This document shows positions 51,651-61,318 of a DNA stretch of 64,000 nucleotides, one piece after another (the first letter of the stretch is position 1; each line of letters starts with the position of its first letter). A program made the position numbers and the translations under genes. This DNA is from Janthinobacterium sp. J1-1 (GTDB lineage: Bacteria; Pseudomonadota; Gammaproteobacteria; Burkholderiales; Burkholderiaceae_D), in contig NZ_CP132339.1 of assembly GCF_030944405.1 (NCBI RefSeq), forward strand, positions 4,216,001 to 4,280,000, given 5' to 3'. The notes beneath the pieces are model-generated. The model did not search any database and had not been told where the DNA came from. It saw nothing but the letters and a program-made list of their open reading frames with translations.

Positions 51651-53333
51651 ATGTCCACCACCACCCAGGCGCCACCGCAGCGCAAAGAGGGAGGCAAGCG
51701 CTGGGATACGCGCCGCACCGAGAAGCGGCGCCGGCTCGATGCCGTGCGCCAGTTTGCCGATGGACCGGTATTGCGGCAGGGCGATATGGTCGCCGTGCTC
51801 GAAGCGCTGCTGGCGCCCGGCGACCGCGTTGTTTTGGAAGGCAACAACCAGAAGCAGGCGGATTTTCTGGCGCGCATGCTGGCCAAGGTCAATCCGGACA
51901 AGATTCACCACTTGCACCTGATTATGCCCAGCGTCAGCCTGCCCGAACACCTGGACCTGTTCGAACGCGGCATCGCCCGCAAGCTCGATTTCTCGTTCGC
52001 CGGCACGCAAAGCCTGCGCATTGCCCAGTTCCTGCAGGACGGTTTGCTGGAAGTGGGCGCCATCCACACCTATATCGAACTGTATGCGCGCCTGTTTGTC
52101 GACCTGACGCCAAACGTGGTGATGGTGGCCGGCTATATGGCCGACCGCCAGGGCAATCTGTACACGGGCCCCAGCACGGAGGACACGCCCACTTTGGTCG
52201 AATCGGCGGCCTTCCGCGACGGCATCGTGATCGCCCAGGTGAACCAGATCGTCGACGATGTGAGCGATTTGCCGCGGGTCGACGTGCCGGGGTCGTGGAT
52301 CGACTTCGTGGTGGAAGCGGACAAGCCGTTTTTTATCGAACCCTTGTTTACCCGTGACCCGCGCGTGATCAAGCCGGTGCATGTGCTGATGGCGATGATG
52401 GCGATCCGCGGCGTCTACGAAAAACACCAGGTGCAGTCGCTCAATCACGGCATCGGCTTCAATACGGCCGCCATCGAACTGATACTGCCGACCTATGGCG
52501 AGCAGCTGGGCCTGAAGGGCAAGATCTGCCGCAACTGGGTGCTCAATCCGCATCCGACCCTGATTCCCGCCATCGAGACGGGCTGGGTCGAGAGCGTGCA
52601 CTGCTTCGGCGCCGAACTGGGCATGGAAGGCTATGCGGCGGCGCGGCCCGATGTGTTCTTTACGGGCCGCGACGGCTCGATGCGCTCGAACCGCGCGCTG
52701 TGCCAGCTGGCCGGCCAGTATGCGGTCGACCTGTTTATCGGCGCCACCCTGCAGATGGATGGCCTGGGCAACTCGTCCACCGTCACCAATGGCCGCCTGG
52801 CCGGCTTTGGCGGCGCGCCGAATATGGGCCACGACCCGCATGGCCGGCGCCACCCGACGCCCGCCTGGCTGGACCTGATCGAAACCGACGATCCGCTGGC
52901 GCGCGGCAAAAAGCTGGTGGTGCAGATGGTGGAGACCTTCCAGGACGGCGGCCAGCCGACCATCGTCGAATCGCTCGATGCGGTGGCGGTCGGCAAGGCC
53001 AGCGGCATGCCGCTGGCGCCCGTGATGATCTATGGCGACGACGTCACCCACGTGCTGACCGAAGAGGGCATCGCCTACCTGTACAAAGCGCGTTCGCTCG
53101 ATGAACGCAAGGCCATGCTGGCGGCGGTGGCTGGCGTCACGCCGATCGGCCTGCGCCACGATCCGAAGACCACGGCCAGATTGCGCAGCGACGGCCTGAT
53201 CGCGCTGCCCGAGGATATCGGCGTGCAGCGCGGCGAGGCAAGCCGCTCGCTGCTGGCGGCGAAAAGCATCGCCGACCTGGTCGAATGGTCCGACGGCCTG
53301 TATCAACCGCCCGCCAAATTCAGGAGCTGGTAA
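51651..53333 (+). CDS. mdcA: Malonate decarboxylase alpha subunit (acetyl-S-ACP:malonate ACP transferase)
   Basis: 560 residues, the family length. It exchanges acetate on the enzyme's acyl-carrier subunit for malonate. The start IDs as MdcA by KRWDTRRTEKRRRLDAV, VLEGNNQKQADFLARML, LMPSVSLPEHLDLFERGIARKLDFS and SFAGTQSLRIAQF, and GIGFNTAAIELILPTYGE later. AAGGGGAG precedes the ATG at 51651. The stop overlaps mdcB (TAATG). First gene of the mdc operon. Confidence 0.95.
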   Translation: MSTTTQAPPQRKEGGKRWDTRRTEKRRRLDAVRQFADGPVLRQGDMVAVLEALLAPGDRVVLEGNNQKQADFLARMLAKVNPDKIHHLHLIMPSVSLPEHLDLFERGIARKLDFSFAGTQSLRIAQFLQDGLLEVGAIHTYIELYARLFVDLTPNVVMVAGYMADRQGNLYTGPSTEDTPTLVESAAFRDGIVIAQVNQIVDDVSDLPRVDVPGSWIDFVVEADKPFFIEPLFTRDPRVIKPVHVLMAMMAIRGVYEKHQVQSLNHGIGFNTAAIELILPTYGEQLGLKGKICRNWVLNPHPTLIPAIETGWVESVHCFGAELGMEGYAAARPDVFFTGRDGSMRSNRALCQLAGQYAVDLFIGATLQMDGLGNSSTVTNGRLAGFGGAPNMGHDPHGRRHPTPAWLDLIETDDPLARGKKLVVQMVETFQDGGQPTIVESLDAVAVGKASGMPLAPVMIYGDDVTHVLTEEGIAYLYKARSLDERKAMLAAVAGVTPIGLRHDPKTTARLRSDGLIALPEDIGVQRGEASRSLLAAKSIADLVEWSDGLYQPPAKFRSW

Positions 53334-54196
53334 TGAACACCATGATGACAACGAAAACCACGGCGCTGGCGCGCCAGGTGCTGCAGGCGCTGCTCGACGA
53401 AGTGACGCTGACGCCCAAACCGGGCCTGGTCGACCTGCGCAGCCGTGGCGCGCACACGGATTTGAACTGGGCTTTGATGTGCCATTCGGCCTGCGCGCTG
53501 CAGCCGGTATTCCAGGCCATGGCCGATGCCGGTGCGGACAGCAGCGACGACGATGCGCTGCGCCAGCGTATCGGCGCCATTGGCCGCGAGGGCGAAGCGG
53601 TGATGATGGCGGCCACCGGCGGCGTCAATACCCATCGCGGCGCGATCTGGGCGCTGGGCCTGCTGGTGACGGCGGCGGCGCAATTGCAGGAGCGCGGTGA
53701 CCCTTTGGTACCAACGGCGGTGGCGGCGCGGGCCGGCGCCCTGGCGCGCCTGACGGACCGCAGTGCACCGCTTGATACCGGCAACAAGGGCCAGCTGGCT
53801 TGCCGCCGGTATCACGTCGGTGGTGCGCGCGGCCAGGCGCTGGCCGGTTTTCCGCATGTGCTTGACGTGGCTTTGCCAACCCTGCGCGCTGCGCGGGCAC
53901 GCGGCGACAACGACACCACGGCGCGGCTGAACGCCTTGCTGGCCATGGTCGCCAGCCTGGACGACACCTGCGTGCTGTCGCGCGGTGGCGTGGACGCTTT
54001 GCTGGCGGTGCAGGCCGGAGCAAGCCAGGTGCTGGCCGCTGGCGGCGCCGGCACGCGACAGGGCACCCAGGCGCTGCTGGCGCTGGAAGCGACGATGCTG
54101 GAACTGAATGTCTCGCCGGGCGGCGCGGCCGACCTGCTGGCGGCGACCCTGTTCCTCGATAGCCTGGAAGAAGGAGAACAGCATGGAAAAGCGTGA
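53333..54196 (+). CDS. mdcB: Triphosphoribosyl-dephospho-CoA synthase MdcB
   Basis: 287 residues, CitG/MdcB family. Motifs: LDEVTLTPKPGLVDLRSRGAH, MAATGGVNTHRGAIW, and SPGGAADLLAATLFL near the end. It makes 2'-(5''-triphosphoribosyl)-3'-dephospho-CoA from ATP and dephospho-CoA, the precursor of the prosthetic group carried by MdcC. AGGAG precedes the ATG, which overlaps the mdcA stop. The 3' end overlaps mdcC by 14 bases. Confidence 0.94.
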   Translation: MNTMMTTKTTALARQVLQALLDEVTLTPKPGLVDLRSRGAHTDLNWALMCHSACALQPVFQAMADAGADSSDDDALRQRIGAIGREGEAVMMAATGGVNTHRGAIWALGLLVTAAAQLQERGDPLVPTAVAARAGALARLTDRSAPLDTGNKGQLACRRYHVGGARGQALAGFPHVLDVALPTLRAARARGDNDTTARLNALLAMVASLDDTCVLSRGGVDALLAVQAGASQVLAAGGAGTRQGTQALLALEATMLELNVSPGGAADLLAATLFLDSLEEGEQHGKA

Positions 54197-54491
54197 CTAT
54201 ACATTTCCCGCCGGGCGGCCCGCAACAGGGCGCGCGCTGGCCGGCGTGGTCGGCTCGGGCGACCTGGAAGTGCTGCTGCAGCCGGGAGACGATGGCGTGA
54301 CGCGCATCGTCGTCAACACCTCGGTCGACGGCAAGGGGGCCGTGTGGGACGCGCTGCTGGCGCGCGTGTTTACGGGCGAACTGCTGCCGGCGGCCAGCAT
54401 CGTCATCAACGACTGCGGCGCCACGCCGGGCGTGGTGCGCATGCGGATCGAGCAGGCATACGAAGAACTTCAGGCGGGGAGGCCAGCATGA
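54183..54491 (+). CDS. mdcC: Malonate decarboxylase acyl carrier protein (delta subunit)
   Basis: 102 residues. Ser25 in VVGSGDLEVLL is at the place of the prosthetic-group Ser in Klebsiella MdcC. The protein carries malonyl and acetyl groups as thioesters on phosphoribosyl-dephospho-CoA. Starts inside the mdcB end and overlaps mdcD as ATGA (54488-54491). Confidence 0.93.
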   Translation: MEKRDYTFPAGRPATGRALAGVVGSGDLEVLLQPGDDGVTRIVVNTSVDGKGAVWDALLARVFTGELLPAASIVINDCGATPGVVRMRIEQAYEELQAGRPA

Positions 54492-55342
54492 GCACCATCC
54501 AGGAACTTTTGCAGCGCGACAGTTTTATCGAACGCGGTGCGCGCAGCCGGGCCAGGGCCTTGCTGGATGCGGGCAGCATGCGTGAACTGCTGGACCCGTT
54601 CTGCGGCATCGGCTCGCCGTGGCTGCCGCAGCAGGGCGTGACGGCCCAGGCCGATGATGGCGTGGTGGTGGCCAAGGGCCTGTTTGACGGCCAGCCGGCG
54701 GTGGTGCTGGCGATCGAAGGCGGCTACCAGGGCGGCAGCATGGGCGAAGTCGGTGGCGCGAAGATCGCCGGCGCGCTGGAACTGGCGGCGCGCGATAACC
54801 GCAACGGTATTGCTACGCGCGCCGTGATCCTGTTCGAGACGGGCGGCGTGCGCCTGCAGGAAGCCAACCTGGGCCTGGCCGCGATTGCCGAAATCCAGGC
54901 GGCCATCGTCGACCTGCGGCGCTACCAGCCGGTGATCGGCATTACCGCCGGCACGGTCGGCTGCTATGGCGGCATGTCGATCGCGGCGGGCCTGTGCAGC
55001 TATCTGGTGGTGACGCGCGAGGCGCGACTGGGCCTGAATGGCCCGGCGGTGATCGAGCAGGAGGCCGGCGTGACGGAATTCGATTCGCGCAACAAGCCAT
55101 TTATCTGGAGTCTGACGGGTGGCGAGCAGCGCTTTCATACCGGCCTGGCCGACGCTTACGTCGAGGACGACACGGCGCAGATCCGCGCCACGCTGGCCGA
55201 ACTGTTCGTACGCGGCGTGCCCCAACAGTACCGCAGCGGCCAGGCCGAGCATTTCCTGGCGCGCCTGTCTGAAGTCGACGCCACCGTGCAAGCCACGCCC
55301 GACGCCGTGCGCACCATCTACAGCAAAGGAGCCGCATCATGA
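54488..55342 (+). CDS. mdcD: Malonate decarboxylase beta subunit
   Basis: 284 residues, carboxyltransferase/crotonase-type fold. Motifs SFIERGARSRARALLD, GGSMGEVGGAKIAGALELA and TAGTVGCYGGMSIAAGLCSYL. With MdcE it decarboxylates malonyl-S-MdcC to acetyl-S-MdcC and CO2. ATGA overlaps on both sides (mdcC upstream, mdcE downstream at 55339). Confidence 0.94.
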   Translation: MSTIQELLQRDSFIERGARSRARALLDAGSMRELLDPFCGIGSPWLPQQGVTAQADDGVVVAKGLFDGQPAVVLAIEGGYQGGSMGEVGGAKIAGALELAARDNRNGIATRAVILFETGGVRLQEANLGLAAIAEIQAAIVDLRRYQPVIGITAGTVGCYGGMSIAAGLCSYLVVTREARLGLNGPAVIEQEAGVTEFDSRNKPFIWSLTGGEQRFHTGLADAYVEDDTAQIRATLAELFVRGVPQQYRSGQAEHFLARLSEVDATVQATPDAVRTIYSKGAAS

Positions 55343-56151
55343 ACAGCACCACAGACACCAGCCGCGGCGCCATCTGGCTGGCCGCCTTGACCGGTCACGC
55401 CACGCCGCTGGGCGATTATCCGCCGTCGGTGCGGGTGGTCGACGCGCCGCTGGCGGAGAGCACCGCGCGCTATATCGCCGTGCTGCCTGACCCCGACAAC
55501 CGTTTTACGCGCGCACGCACCGGCGAGATCGGCCTGGTCGAAGGCTGGCAGCTGGCGCGCGCGGTACAACAGGTGGTGGAAGCTGACCACGATCAGCCGG
55601 TCAAGCGGCCGATTGTCGCCGTGATCGACGTCGCCAGCCAGGCCTATGGCCGGCGCGAGGAAGCCTACGGCATCCACCAGGCGCTGGCCGGCGCGGCGGG
55701 GGCGTATGCCGAAGCGCGGCTGGCCGGCCACCCGGTGATCGGCCTGATCGTCGGCAAGGCCATGTCGGGCGCTTTCCTGGCGCACGGCTACCAGGCCAAC
55801 CGCCTGATCGCATTTGACGATCCGCAGGTGATGGTGCATGCCATGGGCAAGGTGTCGGCGGCGCGCATCACCTTGCGCACGGTGGAAGCGCTCGAAGCGC
55901 TGGCGGCGACGATACCGCCGATGGCTTATGACATCGGCAATTACGCGAGCCTGGGCCTGCTGTGGCGGACTTTGACAGTGGCGCGGCCCGATGCGCCATC
56001 GCAGGACGACGTGGCGCAGGTGGCGGCCAGCCTGCGGGCGGCGCTGGCCGATATCCGTCTTGACCCCGAGCGGGGCCTGGCCAGCCGGCTGGGCGCGCCG
56101 CACCGCCAGGCCTCGGCCAGGGTCAGGGAGGTGCTTGAGCAGCAGTGGTAA
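55339..56151 (+). CDS. mdcE: Malonate decarboxylase gamma subunit
   Basis: 270 residues. IVAVIDVASQAYGRREEAYG, VIGLIVGKAMSGAFLAHGYQ and MVHAMGKVSAARITLRT are typical of MdcE, the partner of MdcD in the decarboxylation step. Coupled to mdcD by ATGA. A 64-base gap separates it from madL. Confidence 0.94.
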   Translation: MNSTTDTSRGAIWLAALTGHATPLGDYPPSVRVVDAPLAESTARYIAVLPDPDNRFTRARTGEIGLVEGWQLARAVQQVVEADHDQPVKRPIVAVIDVASQAYGRREEAYGIHQALAGAAGAYAEARLAGHPVIGLIVGKAMSGAFLAHGYQANRLIAFDDPQVMVHAMGKVSAARITLRTVEALEALAATIPPMAYDIGNYASLGLLWRTLTVARPDAPSQDDVAQVAASLRAALADIRLDPERGLASRLGAPHRQASARVREVLEQQW

Positions 56152-56215
56152 GAGCATTGGTAACAAAAGAGAAGACGCATAAGTCATTCCTCATTCCTAT
56201 AACGGAGACAGTACC

Positions 56216-56623
56216 ATGATCATTTACGGAACCGCACTACTGGCCTTGTGCCATTTGCTCGGCATCTTCCTGGGCGACCTGCTCGGGCAGCTGATGGGCG
56301 TGAAAACCAATGTCGGCGGGGTTGGCATTGCGATGCTGCTGCTGATCTGCGCGCGGCTGTACATGCAGCGGCGCGAGTGGATGCCGCAGATGACCGAGCG
56401 TGGCGTCGAATACTGGGGCGCCATGTATATTCCGGTGGTGGTCGCCATGGCGGCCCAGCAGGATGTGGTGGCGGCGCTGCGCGGCGGACCGGTCGCCTTG
56501 CTGGCCGCCATCGGCTCGGTCATCATCTGCGCGGGCGTGATTTCGCTGATCAACCGTGCCGAAAATCCGGCTGCGGTCGCTGCCGCCGAAGCAGCCATGT
56601 CCAAGGAGGTGCGTCATGCTTGA
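56216..56623 (+). CDS. madL: Malonate transporter subunit MadL
   Basis: 135 residues with four helices. MIIYGTALLALCHLLGIFLG and VKTNVGGVGIAMLLL are typical of MadL. With MadM it forms a sodium-dependent malonate carrier known from Malonomonas. ACGGAGACAG precedes the start. The end overlaps madM by 8 bases. Confidence 0.92.
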   Translation: MIIYGTALLALCHLLGIFLGDLLGQLMGVKTNVGGVGIAMLLLICARLYMQRREWMPQMTERGVEYWGAMYIPVVVAMAAQQDVVAALRGGPVALLAAIGSVIICAGVISLINRAENPAAVAAAEAAMSKEVRHA

Positions 56624-57380
56624 GATCTTTGAAAAAGCCGCCATCCATAACGGCCTGGTGACCGCTTTCGCGTTTGTTGGCCTGATCATGCTGCTGTCGG
56701 TGGCGCTGTCCAAATACCTGACCATGGGCCGCGTGCATGGCTCGGCGATCGCCATCGTGATCGGCCTGGGGCTGGCCTACTGGGGCGGCATCCATAGCGG
56801 CGGCCACAAGGGCCTGGCTGACCTGTCGCTGTTCGGCGGCATCGGCCTGATGGGCGGCGCCATGCTGCGCGACTTCGCCATCGTCGCCACCGCCTTCGAA
56901 GTGCAGGCCACCGAGGCGCGCAAGGCGGGCCTGATCGGCGTGGTGGCGCTGCTGCTGGGCGTGGTGCTGCCGTTCCTGGTCGGTGCCGGCGTGGCCTATG
57001 CGTTTGGTTACTCGGACGCCGTCAGCATGACCACCATCGGCGCCGGCGCCGTGACGTACATCGTCGGCCCCGTCACGGGAGCGGCCATCGGCGCCAGTTC
57101 CGACGTGATGGCGCTCAGCATCGCGGCGGGCCTGATCAAGGCCATCCTGGTGATGGTGGGCACACCGGCCGCCGCGCGCTTCCTGCGCTTGAAAACGCCG
57201 CGTTCGGCGATGGTGTTCGGCGGCCTGGCCGGCACTGTTTCCGGCGTGTCGGCCGGCCTGGCCGCCACCGACCGCCGGCTGGTGCCGTATGGCGCGCTGG
57301 TGGCGACTTTTCATACGGGCCTGGGCTGTCTGCTGGGACCATCGCTGCTGTTCTTTGCCGTCAAGGCGGTGGTGGCCTGA
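56616..57380 (+). CDS. madM: Malonate transporter subunit MadM
   Basis: 254 residues, about eight helices: ITAFAFVGLIMLLSVALS-like start (FVGLIMLLSVALSKYLTMGRVHGSAIAIV), GLGLAYWGGIHSGGHKG, DAVSMTTIGAGAVTYIVGPVTGAAIGASSDV. AAGGAGG precedes the ATG at 56616. The stop overlaps mdcG (TGATG). Use of MadLM rather than MdcF is common in beta-proteobacterial mdc operons. Confidence 0.93.
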   Translation: MLEIFEKAAIHNGLVTAFAFVGLIMLLSVALSKYLTMGRVHGSAIAIVIGLGLAYWGGIHSGGHKGLADLSLFGGIGLMGGAMLRDFAIVATAFEVQATEARKAGLIGVVALLLGVVLPFLVGAGVAYAFGYSDAVSMTTIGAGAVTYIVGPVTGAAIGASSDVMALSIAAGLIKAILVMVGTPAAARFLRLKTPRSAMVFGGLAGTVSGVSAGLAATDRRLVPYGALVATFHTGLGCLLGPSLLFFAVKAVVA

Positions 57381-58000
57381 TGCACGGCTACCGGGCGCAT
57401 GATCTGCTGTGGCTGGACGCCATGCCGGACGAAATGGCATTGCCGCCCTGGGCGACAGCCGCCTGGCTGCGGCAGGCGCCGCTGGTGGTGCGCCGCGCCA
57501 CGACGGCGCCGGGCCGCCTGCCGGTGGGCTTGCGCGGCCCGGCGCGCAGCGAGCGCCATGCTTGCGAGATCGACGTGGCCAGTGTGCTGCGCCGCGTGAC
57601 ACCCGAGATGCTGTCGGCCCGCGTCGCCGCCATGCCGCCCGATGCCATCCAATGTGCAGCGCTGGCCGCCTTGCGCACGGTGGCGCCACTGCTGGACGCC
57701 ACCGGCTGGGCCTGGGGGCCGACCGGCGGCGTCGGCTTCGCGCTGGCCAGCGGCCTGCCCGTGCTGCACGTCGACAGCGACCTGGACCTGGTGCTGCGCA
57801 TCGCGCAACCTCCCGATGCGGCGCAGTCCGATGCCTTGCGGGCGATTGCGGCCAGCGTCACCGGCTGCCGTCTGGACCTGCAGATCGATACTGGCCATGG
57901 CGGGTTTGCGTACGCGGAATGGGCGGCAGGACGCGGCAAGGTCCTGCTAAAAACGGACCGGGGGCCGCTGCTGACGGCCACGCCATGGGAGCCTGTATGA
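57380..58000 (+). CDS. mdcG: Phosphoribosyl-dephospho-CoA transferase MdcG (holo-ACP synthase)
   Basis: 206 residues, nucleotidyltransferase-like. YRAHDLLWL at the start, WGPTGGVGFALASGLP, and SDLDLVLR with the catalytic Asp pair. It attaches the triphosphoribosyl-dephospho-CoA precursor to MdcC. Start overlaps madM stop as TGATG. mdcH follows after 10 bases. Confidence 0.92.
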   Translation: MHGYRAHDLLWLDAMPDEMALPPWATAAWLRQAPLVVRRATTAPGRLPVGLRGPARSERHACEIDVASVLRRVTPEMLSARVAAMPPDAIQCAALAALRTVAPLLDATGWAWGPTGGVGFALASGLPVLHVDSDLDLVLRIAQPPDAAQSDALRAIAASVTGCRLDLQIDTGHGGFAYAEWAAGRGKVLLKTDRGPLLTATPWEPV

Positions 58001-58010
58001 GTATGCTGTC

Positions 58011-58943
58011 ATGAGCGTCCTGTTTACTTTTCCCGGCCAGGGTGCCCAGCGCCCCGGCATGCTGCATGCGCTGCCCGGCGATGCGGCGGTGGCGGCCACG
58101 CTGGCGCAAGCGGCCGACGTATTGCGACACGATCCTCTGCTGCTCGATACGACAGCGGCGCTGGCCTCGACGCGGGCCGTGCAACTGTGCCTGCTGATCG
58201 CCGGCGTGGCCATGGCGCGCTTTTTAGCCGCTTGTGGCGCCGTGCCCGATATGGTGGCCGGCTTCTCGATCGGCGAATATCCGGCGGCGGTGGTGGCCGG
58301 CGCCCTCGATTTTGGCGACGCCGTGCGGCTGGTGGCGCAGCGTGGCCAGTTGATGGAGGAAGCCTATCCCAGCGGCTATGGCATGGCGGCGATTATAGGG
58401 CTGGAACTGGCGCAACTGGAACCGCTGGTGGCCGGCGTGCACACCGCCGAACAACCGGTGTATGTGGCCAACCTGAACGCGCGGCGCCAGATCGCCATTG
58501 CCGGCAGCGACGCCGGTTTGCAGGCCGTCATGGTCCTGGCCTTGGCTCATGGCGCCAGCAAGGCCGAACGCCTGGCCGTCAGCGTGCCCTCGCATAGCCC
58601 GCTGTTCGATGGCGCCGCCGCGCAGTTGCGCGCCGATTTCGACCAGGTAACGGTGCGCCGGCCGCAGCTGGCGTATTTGAGCAGCAGCGCCGCGCGCACC
58701 CTGTTCGATCCGGAGCGCATCCGTGACAGCCTGGCCTCGAACATGGCGCGCCGCGTGCATTGGGCCGATACGGTACGCCTGGCCTGGGAGAGGGGGGCGC
58801 GGCTGGCGGTGGAAATGCCGCCCGGTAGCGTGCTGACGCGGCTGACGGCGCCCGAGTTCGGCGAAGGCGTGGCGGTGTGCTGCGACGGCCAGCGCGCCGA
58901 GAGCTTGCTGGCGCTAATAGACAAGCAGCATGGCGGCGCCTGA
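58011..58943 (+). CDS. mdcH: Malonate decarboxylase malonyl transferase MdcH
   Basis: 310 residues, malonyl-CoA acyltransferase fold. FTFPGQGAQRPGML at the start, nucleophile Ser86 in GFSIGEY and His195 in VPSHSPLF. It primes MdcC by moving a malonyl group from malonyl-CoA. Last gene of the operon; a convergent receptor gene ends 11 bases downstream. Confidence 0.93.
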   Translation: MSVLFTFPGQGAQRPGMLHALPGDAAVAATLAQAADVLRHDPLLLDTTAALASTRAVQLCLLIAGVAMARFLAACGAVPDMVAGFSIGEYPAAVVAGALDFGDAVRLVAQRGQLMEEAYPSGYGMAAIIGLELAQLEPLVAGVHTAEQPVYVANLNARRQIAIAGSDAGLQAVMVLALAHGASKAERLAVSVPSHSPLFDGAAAQLRADFDQVTVRRPQLAYLSSSAARTLFDPERIRDSLASNMARRVHWADTVRLAWERGARLAVEMPPGSVLTRLTAPEFGEGVAVCCDGQRAESLLALIDKQHGGA

Positions 58944-58953
58944 GAGGCGAAGA

Positions 58954-61284
58954 TCAGATCTTGCCCGTCACCCCCAGCTGGAAGCCCCGGCCCGGCAAGG
59001 GTGCGATATATTTCAGCGGTGAATTGTGTGGCCGGGCGTCTTGATCGAGCAGGTTGGAGGCGCTGACGAATACCTCGATCTCCTTCACGCTCGAGTTGGG
59101 CAACTGGAAGGCGCGGCTGAGCTGGAAGCTGACCATGGTGTAGCCATCGAGCGGGATTTCGTCGCTGACGCTCTTGCCCAGGTACTGTTGCTTGTCGTAG
59201 CGGGTGCCGGACAGATTCGCCTTCCAGCCCTGGTTTTCCCACAGCAGATTGGCGCCATAGCGGTTGGTGGGCATGTTCGGCAGGTATTCGCCATCGTTGT
59301 GGGCGCGCAGCGAGTCCGGATTGTCCGCCTTGTTCTTGACCAGGTCGGCAAACGCAGAGAGAGCCAGCTTGCCGTAGCCGCCCAGGTCCAGCGCCTGCGA
59401 TGCGTCGACCTCGAAGCCCTTGACCGTGGTGTCGGTCTGCTTCCAGTACTTTAACGGCAGGCGGTTCGCGGTTTGCAGGCCCGAATGGCCAAGGTAGAGG
59501 TAGTTTGCGTACTTCATGCTATAGGCGGTGGCCGACGCCTTGAAGCCGCGGTTGCCGAACAATATGGTGAACTCGGTCGTTTTGGCACGTTCCGCTTTCA
59601 GCTTCTGGTCGCCTTCTTCCTGGGTCATGATGGAATAGTGGCGGTTGCTGGCATACAGCTCGTTGACCTCGGGCGCGCGCTGCGACGATGAATAGCGCAG
59701 TTTGGCGCCGAACAGCCGGCCAAGCTCGGTTGAAGCCCCCAGGTTGTAGCTGTTCAGGTTGAAGTCACGGTCTTCGAGCCTGGAATTTTTCGCATTCCTG
59801 GAAGTCTTGAAGGCACTGCTCTGTATCTCGTGCTGCACTTTTTCATGACGGAAACCGGCGTCGAACGAGGCCCAGGCGAAGTCCAGGTTCTGCTTGACGA
59901 ACATGGCGCTGCTGGTCGTGTTCACGTCCGGCAGGTACAGCTGCGAGCCGCTGCCGGTGATCTCCCTGGCTTGATAGTTCACGCCAAGCAGGCCGCTCAA
60001 GGGCCCCGCGCGCCGTTGCGCCAGCAGCAGTTCGGCCTGGTTCGTGTCGAACTGGTAGTCGTTTGCCTTGGTGGCGCCCAGGCGTTCGCCCGACCCATTG
60101 TTCAGGCGCGAGACGCGCAATTGCGCGCTTTCAATATACGGTACGGGCTCAAGCAGCTTGGCTTCCAGCGCATATTTATCCTGCCTGATCACGACGCCGA
60201 CCGGCATCCCTTGCGCATAGTTAGAACCGAAGGACAGGTTTTCCATGGAAAAGCCCGGCACGCCGTACTTGCTTTCCTTGCTGTCGACACTGGCCGCGAC
60301 GTAGCCCCCGTCGAAAAAGTAGGTCGTGCCCACCGCAAAGTGGGCATTGCTGGAATAGCTGTTGCCCAAAGTGCCATGGTAGTCGGGCGTCACATCGCGG
60401 TTGATCTTGTTCTGCACCGTGGTGGGCGTGCCCGGAACGTAAGCCGGGTTGACGGGATTGACATAGGTCTTGCGCTGCCAGACCGAGGTCGGGTTATTGG
60501 TATAGAAGGAAAAATCGCCGTCCGCCCAGTCCGGATTTTCCGTCATGAACTGGTCGATATACGGCTGCGACGACTTGTTGTAGACCTGCTGGATGCGCGC
60601 TTCCTTCTGGCAGCTGTCGGCCAGGAAGGTGTTGACGCCACCCTTGGCGGGGAACAGCTGACCGTTGCACACCGATGCTTTGCTGTTGCCGGGAATAGTG
60701 TAATGCGAGATTTTCTGGAACGACAGCTGCACATTCGTCGAGAAGTGATTCTGGTCGTTGAAGTTCAGGCGCAGGCCCTGGGCATCGGCGTTGTTGAACC
60801 CCTTGCGCAGCACCAGCTCCACTTCTTTTTCCTTGTCTTCCATCTTCCTGGAAACGAGGCCGGAATCGACGTCGACGCTGCCGCCGATCGCATTGCCGCC
60901 GAAGCGCACGCTATCGGACGATTTGTTCACGGTGGCGCTGCGCACGAACAGCGGATCGAACGGAATATTGATGTCGCCGCTGAGCGCATTCATGCCCATT
61001 ATCGACTGGCCGTCTTCCAGGATCTGCACCCGGTTGCCGGACAGGCTGCGGATGACCGGCGCGCCGGCATTCGGCCCGAAGGCGCTGCTTTGCACGCCCG
61101 AGACATGTTCCAGCATGCCGCCCAGTGTTCCGTTCTGGGCCTGTTTGTTTTCGACCACCACCACGCTGTCGATGTTTGAGGGCCGCTCGGCCTGGATATT
61201 GATGGTCTGCAGGGTGACCTCGTCCGAGGCGTAAGCGTATTGGAAAGTGGACAGGATGGCAGCTGCAAGTACGTGAAGGCGCAT
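58954..61284 (-). CDS. TonB-dependent receptor, ZnuD-like (probable zinc or other metal uptake)
   Basis: 776 residues. Signal peptide MRLHVLAAAILSTFQYAYA. Plug: EHVSGVQSSAFG, APVIRSLSGNRVQILEDGQS, and FGGNAIGGSVDVDSG; barrel; C-terminal ARPHNSPLKYIAPLPGRGF, which is strongly ZnuD-like (zinc receptors end ...LKDIAPLPGR). The Cys pair SVCNGQLFP / LADSCQKE could clamp an extracellular loop. It should import zinc or another metal or small chelate through the outer membrane. The promoter has an octamer array instead of a Fur box. Next gene downstream on the same strand is mdc-unrelated; it converges on mdcH. Confidence 0.88.
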   Translation of the reverse strand: MRLHVLAAAILSTFQYAYASDEVTLQTINIQAERPSNIDSVVVVENKQAQNGTLGGMLEHVSGVQSSAFGPNAGAPVIRSLSGNRVQILEDGQSIMGMNALSGDINIPFDPLFVRSATVNKSSDSVRFGGNAIGGSVDVDSGLVSRKMEDKEKEVELVLRKGFNNADAQGLRLNFNDQNHFSTNVQLSFQKISHYTIPGNSKASVCNGQLFPAKGGVNTFLADSCQKEARIQQVYNKSSQPYIDQFMTENPDWADGDFSFYTNNPTSVWQRKTYVNPVNPAYVPGTPTTVQNKINRDVTPDYHGTLGNSYSSNAHFAVGTTYFFDGGYVAASVDSKESKYGVPGFSMENLSFGSNYAQGMPVGVVIRQDKYALEAKLLEPVPYIESAQLRVSRLNNGSGERLGATKANDYQFDTNQAELLLAQRRAGPLSGLLGVNYQAREITGSGSQLYLPDVNTTSSAMFVKQNLDFAWASFDAGFRHEKVQHEIQSSAFKTSRNAKNSRLEDRDFNLNSYNLGASTELGRLFGAKLRYSSSQRAPEVNELYASNRHYSIMTQEEGDQKLKAERAKTTEFTILFGNRGFKASATAYSMKYANYLYLGHSGLQTANRLPLKYWKQTDTTVKGFEVDASQALDLGGYGKLALSAFADLVKNKADNPDSLRAHNDGEYLPNMPTNRYGANLLWENQGWKANLSGTRYDKQQYLGKSVSDEIPLDGYTMVSFQLSRAFQLPNSSVKEIEVFVSASNLLDQDARPHNSPLKYIAPLPGRGFQLGVTGKI

Positions 61285-61318
61285 TGATTACTCTGGAAGT
61301 GGAAGAGGGAGTCGGTTT

